Positions 31,182 through 36,502 of a DNA stretch of 36,502 nt are shown here, piece after piece. The stretch comes from a virus. The notes beneath the pieces are model-generated. The model worked only from the letters and a program-made list of their open reading frames with translations, ran no database searches and was not told the origin of the DNA. The stretch is taken from positions 1 to 36,502 of the IMG/VR virus record IMGVR_UViG_3300045006_000141; one strand, 5' to 3'. Both the position numbers and the translations under genes were made by a program. Each line of letters begins with the position of its first letter. Within the stretch, counting starts at the first letter, position 1.

Positions 31182-32912
31182 ATGTATTCTGAAATCGGAT
31201 TCATATTTAATCCATATTTATCTAGTTTTAATAATAAAAGTATTAATTCTGATGGCTCTTTAGGAGAACCAAATACTGGAAACATTTATCAAAAAAAGAT
31301 GAGAATAAGACCAGCCAATTCTAATACGCAAACATCAGAAGGTCAGCCTTCTACTGCAAATGCTGGCAACACACAAAATCCTTCTGGAAATGCAAATCAG
31401 AGTTTGCAAGATGCTGTTTTAATTTATAAAGGAAAAGATGAAAATTCTACAATACAGAATTATTATGTAGATAATGTTTTTTATAATGATACGGACGAAG
31501 ACCCCTATATTTCTTTAATGAAATGGAGTCAGCAATCATCGAGAAATGCTCTTAGATTAAGAGCAGCGGATTTTGCTTACTTGAAAGATTTAGGAGTTTA
31601 TCCAATAAATAGACTATGGATTTTAAGACGTTATCCAGATAACTGTGTAGTTCCAAATAATTTACTAGATTGGGGAAACAACTCTGTTGAGCCTGTATCT
31701 ACAGTAGTCGGTTGGATAAAAGATAAAGAAGATGCCGAATTTTTATCAGTATCTTTTCACGAGGTATGGGTTGATCAGAATAATACGATTGATAAAGTTA
31801 TAGGCGAAATACTTAAAAAAGAATTTAGTTTGCCGGGTGACGAAATAATGAGTGTTCCTGGTTGGGGGCAAGGCATATTGTTTGGTATGTTAAAAGCTAT
31901 GGGATTTACTGGAGATTTCAATGCTTTTAATGTTGTAACGGGAGATCCAAATGTTCTTAGAGTCGGTAAAATGAGAGATTATTCAAATCAAGGATTAATT
32001 TCAAAAATGAACGTAGATCTTAATACTTGTTATGAGCAAAAATATATAAATGGAGTTGATCCTGGTATGGCTATGATGGATCTAATTTCAAATCTATTGA
32101 AAATGGGCACATCAGATCAGAAATTTATTTTAACTAATAACGATACTTTACAGAAACTTTTAACTAATATAAATAATCAGCCTAATATTGGGGCTTGGAT
32201 AAATTTTATAAGAGATCTTGTTGATAAATTTTTAGAAGGAGTTAAAAAGTTTGTAGACGATATGAAAGAATCTCCGGCTCCAGAAGAGGAAGTTCCAGAA
32301 GAGGAAGTTGGCGAAGGAACTAGTGGAACTTCAGGAACTGATGAAGATCAAAAAAATAAAGCACAAGGACAACCATCTATAGTAGCGCCAGAAACTATTA
32401 CTGCTACTACTAGTAAGATAGGTAATATTATAAATAATGTTTTAAATAGCGTATTAGCTGGAACTGTTTATAAGTATAGATGGCCTTTAAAAGGATCTAT
32501 TGGTCTTATGACTGGTATATCAACTACTCCATGGCATTTAACTGTTGGAAATCCATATTCTCCTATAATAAATATTGGAAACATAGTAATAAATGACGTC
32601 AATATTAAATTAAGTAATGATCTTGGATTTAATGATATGCCAGCAAGAATAGATGTTAATATTCAAATAGACTTTGGAAGACCTCTTGGAAAACAAGAAA
32701 TTGAAAAAATGTTTAACAATGGTTATAAAAGATTATATGCTAAACCAAGAAAGGATCCTACAGCTGAAACCGTGACACCAACAAGTCAAGTTACTGCAAG
32801 TGGAACTCCAGCTACTGTTAATGTTAATAATAATCAAGGTCAGCCAGCTAGCACATTAACTAAAATAAATAAGAGTGTTTACCCTGGAACCTCGGAGGTG
32901 CCACCTTTATGA
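31182..32912 (+). CDS. Baseplate/tail structural protein
   Basis: 576 aa. Residues 40-75 are a Gly/Ser/Gln/Asn-rich linker. The middle part is globular (RAADFAYLKDLGVYPINRLW, FLSVSFHEVWVDQNN). A flexible acidic hinge (PAPEEEVPEEEVGEGTSG) separates it from a C-terminal domain with YRWPLKGSIGLMTGISTTPW, LTVGNPYSPIINIGNI and DMPARIDVNIQIDFGRPLG, which looks like the tube-forming baseplate proteins (gp48/gp54 group) of contractile tails. This C-terminal motif set is what suggests the role. First gene of the structural operon. Confidence 0.65.
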   Translation: MYSEIGFIFNPYLSSFNNKSINSDGSLGEPNTGNIYQKKMRIRPANSNTQTSEGQPSTANAGNTQNPSGNANQSLQDAVLIYKGKDENSTIQNYYVDNVFYNDTDEDPYISLMKWSQQSSRNALRLRAADFAYLKDLGVYPINRLWILRRYPDNCVVPNNLLDWGNNSVEPVSTVVGWIKDKEDAEFLSVSFHEVWVDQNNTIDKVIGEILKKEFSLPGDEIMSVPGWGQGILFGMLKAMGFTGDFNAFNVVTGDPNVLRVGKMRDYSNQGLISKMNVDLNTCYEQKYINGVDPGMAMMDLISNLLKMGTSDQKFILTNNDTLQKLLTNINNQPNIGAWINFIRDLVDKFLEGVKKFVDDMKESPAPEEEVPEEEVGEGTSGTSGTDEDQKNKAQGQPSIVAPETITATTSKIGNIINNVLNSVLAGTVYKYRWPLKGSIGLMTGISTTPWHLTVGNPYSPIINIGNIVINDVNIKLSNDLGFNDMPARIDVNIQIDFGRPLGKQEIEKMFNNGYKRLYAKPRKDPTAETVTPTSQVTASGTPATVNVNNNQGQPASTLTKINKSVYPGTSEVPPL

Positions 32913-32952
32913 TCCATATAATCCTCCAGGACAATAAAAATAATATTATAAT

Positions 32953-33423
32953 ATGAGTTATTTATATACTTTAGAAACTGTGCAAAGAGATAAGATAATG
33001 AACAATCTTTATGATGTGATAGATCCTGTTATTATATGGGATGATACTATCGCTTATTATCCTTATGTTGTTCAAGCGGAAGAAGCTATGAGAATCGATC
33101 TTATATGCTATAGTATATACGGCAATTTTAATTATATAGATGAGCTTTTAACTATGAACAACATATTAAATCCTTGGAGCATAAAAGAAGGAGATATTAT
33201 AAAATTCTGTGAAGAGGATGCTCTTATAGGACTTCAATTATTAGCTAAAACAGATCAACAAAGAGTTGTTACTGAATTAGTCAATCCAAATAAAGATACT
33301 AAAAAAGATCCAAATAGAGATGAAGGAACAGGACTTACTCCTACAATAAGACCTTCAAATATTAAAGAAGTCAGCATTAACTATGATGATAAAACTATGA
33401 AAATAATGGATAGATTACAATGA
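32953..33423 (+). CDS. Baseplate wedge protein with LysM-like domain, gp53-like
   Basis: 156 aa. Residues about 50-85 (DLICYSIYGNFNYIDELLTM, then NNILNPWSIKEGDIIKF) form a LysM-like fold, as in T4 gp53, which joins wedges around the hub. The rest is charged and probably extended. It overlaps the next small gene by 4 bases (ATGA), and lies between two large baseplate genes. Confidence 0.7.
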   Translation: MSYLYTLETVQRDKIMNNLYDVIDPVIIWDDTIAYYPYVVQAEEAMRIDLICYSIYGNFNYIDELLTMNNILNPWSIKEGDIIKFCEEDALIGLQLLAKTDQQRVVTELVNPNKDTKKDPNRDEGTGLTPTIRPSNIKEVSINYDDKTMKIMDRLQ

Positions 33424-33647
33424 TAAAAAAATTTGAAAATTTTAATGAAATAGATCCTTATGGTGAAGAAGATTGGAATAGTAAACCATTTTTTAAAATA
33501 GGAGATATTGTGCAAGTAATCGGTAACAATAAAACATCTTATTTTATTAACTATATTGAATTAAGAAATAATGAATATTATTATCAAATACATAATGAAA
33601 ATGACGAAATGATGAAACCAGAGTCATCTTTAACAAAAGCTATATAA
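33420..33647 (+). CDS. Small leader-bearing protein within the baseplate operon
   Basis: 75 aa. It starts MIKKFENFNEIDPYGEEDWN, the leader pattern of the set, then a small barrel-like domain (FFKIGDIVQVIGNNKTSYFI). The DPYGEEDWNS codons are nearly the same at DNA level as the end of the 11442 gene. ATGA overlap with the previous gene, 2-nt gap to the next. Likely an insert in the structural operon, perhaps a packaged protein. Confidence 0.75.
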   Translation: MIKKFENFNEIDPYGEEDWNSKPFFKIGDIVQVIGNNKTSYFINYIELRNNEYYYQIHNENDEMMKPESSLTKAI

Positions 33648-33649
33648 AT

Positions 33650-35053
33650 ATGATAGAAGTTATAAATAGATATCGTAAAAAATTAACAACTCTTAAATGG
33701 GAATACAAAGAAACCGTTAAAGATAAAGATGCTGCTAGTTATGCTGATACTATAGGATCACTCCCATATGTTGTTATAAATGGAGTAACTATTGAAAGTA
33801 AAGATATTCATTATTTTAAATTACATAACGACAGATTCTTTCCCGAGCTCGAGATGACTTTTGAAGATCCTACAAATAAAATATGGGATTCTAGTTTTCC
33901 ACTTGATCAACAAATAGTTAGTATATTGATTAAATCTAATTCCGATTTATTAATGCCTATAAGAATGGATTTTTGGATTTATGAATTTAATTCTGTAAAA
34001 AATAAAAGTGGTGAAGTAGAGAATAAAAGATATAATTTATATGCTAAACTCAATGTTTCATATATAATTAAAAACGCTAGTTTCAAAGGAACTAGTTATG
34101 ATGTTTTAAAAAAATTAGCCGAAGAAGCCGAACTTGGTTTTGCTTCTAACATAGATAGCACTAATGATGATATGACATGGATAAATTGCGGAATAGATTA
34201 TATTCGCGAGCAAGTTCCAGAAATTGTAAAACGATCATACATAAATGATAACACTTTTACTTGGGCGTATGTTGATTTTTGGTATAATTTAAATTATATC
34301 GATATTGAAAAACAATTAAAAGAAGATACAAAAAACGCCAGAGTTGTAAATCCAAATGCATCCTTGACGGGCAATGATGATACTATTCCTTTAATATTAT
34401 CAAATCATCCAAACTATAGACCTACTAACTTATACATAGAAAAATTTAATCTTTTAAACAGTTCAACAGAGGTGAATCAAAATCTAGGATACAAACCTCA
34501 TATATATTATTATGCTACAAAAGAAAGGAATGTAACCAATGTATTATTAGATACTTTATCTGATAAAGGAGATAATAGTGATAAGATAGTTTTAAAAGGA
34601 CAGCCAAGTGATAATAACTTTGCTTTAGATCAACAAAAAAATTATTTTCTTGGTAAAATAGATACTGATAATACACACGATAATTATTTATATGCAGAGC
34701 AATTAAATTTACACAATATCGAATTTTTACAAAATGTAAGCATGACAATAGTTTTAAGAAACATAAATTTTCAATTATATAGATTTCAATTAGTAAAGAT
34801 TGATTTATATAAATTAAGAGAACTTGATTCAAATCCTAATGTAGTTACACAAGACGATATTGTTAGTGGAAAAGACATAGATAAATATAAATTAAATGAA
34901 AGATTGAGTGGCGATTGGCTTATAATTGGAATAAATTATACTTATGTTAAAAGCGGTTTATCCGCAGCAAGATTAACTCAAGAAATAACCTTAGTTAGAA
35001 AAGATTTAAGCGCAGCAAAAATAGCAAAAAATGATAATATAGTAAATGGCTGA
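33650..35053 (+). CDS. Baseplate hub protein, gp27/gpD-like, probable
   Basis: 467 aa. The order of features recalls hub proteins of contractile tails: an early beta-domain (YVVINGVTIESKDIHYFKLH, with ELEMTFEDPT), a middle domain containing GTSYDVLKKLAEEAELGFAS, typical of the gpD/gp27 'short-residence' helix, and an end DWLIIGINYTYVKSGLSAAR followed by TQEITLVRKD. Such proteins form the trimer that joins tube and spike. It overlaps the next gene by 8 bases. Confidence 0.65.
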   Translation: MIEVINRYRKKLTTLKWEYKETVKDKDAASYADTIGSLPYVVINGVTIESKDIHYFKLHNDRFFPELEMTFEDPTNKIWDSSFPLDQQIVSILIKSNSDLLMPIRMDFWIYEFNSVKNKSGEVENKRYNLYAKLNVSYIIKNASFKGTSYDVLKKLAEEAELGFASNIDSTNDDMTWINCGIDYIREQVPEIVKRSYINDNTFTWAYVDFWYNLNYIDIEKQLKEDTKNARVVNPNASLTGNDDTIPLILSNHPNYRPTNLYIEKFNLLNSSTEVNQNLGYKPHIYYYATKERNVTNVLLDTLSDKGDNSDKIVLKGQPSDNNFALDQQKNYFLGKIDTDNTHDNYLYAEQLNLHNIEFLQNVSMTIVLRNINFQLYRFQLVKIDLYKLRELDSNPNVVTQDDIVSGKDIDKYKLNERLSGDWLIIGINYTYVKSGLSAARLTQEITLVRKDLSAAKIAKNDNIVNG

Positions 35054-36502
35054 AGATATTAACATAATGACTTTTCCAAGATACGTTCCTAAATCTCCTA
35101 TTCAAAAGGATGGAACTGGATATAACAGTGATACAAGACAGGCTATCGAACCAAGTTTTATTGATGTTCAAACAACAGTAGATCTTGATTCAGATGCTTT
35201 TAAATATGGATTCGGTTACAAAAGTGGTCCATCGATGGAAACCATGCAAACCGATCCTATGTTTTTCTTTCAAGATCCTTTATTTCCAACATATGATATT
35301 ATTTTAGATGTAACAAGATCTCCACTTTTTATTGTAGAATCTGGATCAACTTATGCAAATAGTCTTTCTGCATTTTTATCAGATTACATTGACATATATT
35401 CTATGAAATCTCGTCAAAAAATACACGAACAATTTTTAAAGACATTATATAATTTATTTAATACTGAATTTAATCAAATAGAAAGAAATAAATCTTATTA
35501 TATAAATAGCATTACAGGCCTTGATAATTTAACAGCCAGAATAGTAGATTTTGAAAAACAAAAGATAACAATAAATCTTAATGAAGATATATCAATGGTA
35601 GCTATGTATCTAGCACAATTATATAATAATTTATCATATTCATATAGAGATCAAAAACTAATGATTCCATATAATCTTCTTAGATTTAACATGTATATTA
35701 AAGTACATGATGTCAGAAACATGCCATTTTATATACCCGACGGAAGTGGTTCGACGACATATTTTGACAAATCTTATGTTATTTATTTGTTAAGAGATTG
35801 TTCTTTTGACTTTAAAAAAGCTAAAAACTTTGAAGATAATATAACTGTTGGAGGATTTGATGCTCCATCTCCAACAAAAGCGTCTAGTATATCATTTGAC
35901 ATAGTATATAAATCTATAGAGATAGAATCTGAATATCCTCTTATAATGGATTCGTGGAATGTTGGAAGCAGTGCTCTTAAATTAAATAATAAATTAAGTA
36001 GCTTAACTCCAGATAATCTTCAATATAATACGGTTTTCATGAATAACTATAAAACTCCAGATGTGTTTAATGATGAATTGACACAAAGCGCTACTTTTAA
36101 TAATGATGAAGATACTTCTATTTCTAGAAATAGATCTGAATTAAATACAGCATCAGGAAGCACCGCTGAATCGCAACGCAATTATAAATTTGGCGTTGTA
36201 TCATCTGATACTACTTCCACAAATAGAGAAGATGACATTAAAGGATTTGATAGAAAATATGAACCAGCTGTAAATTCTCAAGTAGGGCAGGATCCTACAT
36301 GGAAACAATCAATTCAATCAGATACAACATTTGAAGTTATAGATAATTATAGAACAGATACTCTTGGAGATAAAATAGCTTACGACAATTCTGATCCAAC
36401 ATTTTCTGAAGTGGATGGTAATAGATCTACTATATTAAATGATTGGCATTTGTACGATCCTGCTGTTTTTAATAGTGAATGGAATTTGGGATTTGGTCAA
36501 AG
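35046..36502 (+). CDS. Baseplate/tail-tube structural protein, incomplete
   Basis: Starts at ATG 35046 (MAEDINIMTFPRYVPKSPIQ) and stays open to the window end, at least 485 codons. The N-terminal half has DPMFFFQDPLFPTYDIILDV, SGSTYANSLSAFLSDYI and NMPFYIPDG, then FDFKKAKNFEDNITVGGFDA and ISFDIVYKSIEIESEYPL, consistent with a tail-tube or tube-initiator domain. Later sequence is Ser/Thr/Asn/Asp-rich and probably extended. Clear translational coupling to the hub gene (8-base overlap). Confidence 0.7.
   Translation, partial: MAEDINIMTFPRYVPKSPIQKDGTGYNSDTRQAIEPSFIDVQTTVDLDSDAFKYGFGYKSGPSMETMQTDPMFFFQDPLFPTYDIILDVTRSPLFIVESGSTYANSLSAFLSDYIDIYSMKSRQKIHEQFLKTLYNLFNTEFNQIERNKSYYINSITGLDNLTARIVDFEKQKITINLNEDISMVAMYLAQLYNNLSYSYRDQKLMIPYNLLRFNMYIKVHDVRNMPFYIPDGSGSTTYFDKSYVIYLLRDCSFDFKKAKNFEDNITVGGFDAPSPTKASSISFDIVYKSIEIESEYPLIMDSWNVGSSALKLNNKLSSLTPDNLQYNTVFMNNYKTPDVFNDELTQSATFNNDEDTSISRNRSELNTASGSTAESQRNYKFGVVSSDTTSTNREDDIKGFDRKYEPAVNSQVGQDPTWKQSIQSDTTFEVIDNYRTDTLGDKIAYDNSDPTFSEVDGNRSTILNDWHLYDPAVFNSEWNLGFGQ

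Overview
The window is an AT-rich piece of a large T4-like (Straboviridae or 'far-T4') tailed-phage genome, most likely infecting a Bacteroidetes host. Phage identity comes from a large terminase (gp17 type), a gp32-type single-strand binding protein, a UvsX recombinase, a gp41/DnaB helicase and a run of baseplate genes. Host hints are a secreted protein whose signal peptide ends in the Bacteroidetes-typical FSQ, start codons without Shine-Dalgarno sequences, and a TAnnTTTG-type promoter box before the non-coding RNA region.

Layout. 1-1400: the end of an acetyltransferase-like gene, a bidirectional terminator, and about 1 kb of GC-richer, hairpin-dense sequence that I read as a large structured RNA transcribed leftward with three boxA-like antitermination sites. 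1576-10783: mostly leftward genes (C-terminal half of the terminase, two free-standing homing endonucleases, a degenerate Mre11-like protein, unknown proteins, a 710-aa beta-helix-like repeat protein). 10858-13653: rightward small genes ending in gp32 with a long structured leader. 13721-16823: leftward leucine-rich-repeat and small leader-bearing genes, another homing endonuclease and the N-terminal half of the terminase. 17007-22472: an acidic protein and a class II ribonucleotide reductase interrupted by two inteins. 22565-28982: small proteins, the helicase, an ADP-ribosyltransferase-like protein, and UvsX split into two genes around an endonuclease gene. 29037-31108: small proteins and NAD synthetase. 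31182-36502: rightward baseplate/tail genes running off the end.

The main theme is intein-based fracture of essential phage genes. UvsX is split by a split intein with an endonuclease gene between the halves, the known 'fractured gene' arrangement. The terminase is split inside its Walker A motif by an atypical split intein with a very short N-fragment; its two halves lie 12.3 kb apart with about a dozen unrelated genes on both strands between them, so a working packaging motor should require protein trans-splicing. The reductase carries two contiguous inteins with different endonuclease types (HNH and LAGLIDADG).

Two further signals cut across the window. A TTTAATATATA-like box sits about 15-30 nt before many starts on both strands and looks like the phage's late-type promoter. 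A short N-terminal leader resembling the capsid-targeting sequence of T4 internal proteins recurs on small proteins and on NAD synthetase, suggesting a set of packaged or injected proteins. Functional calls rest on reading motifs by eye; no database search was run.
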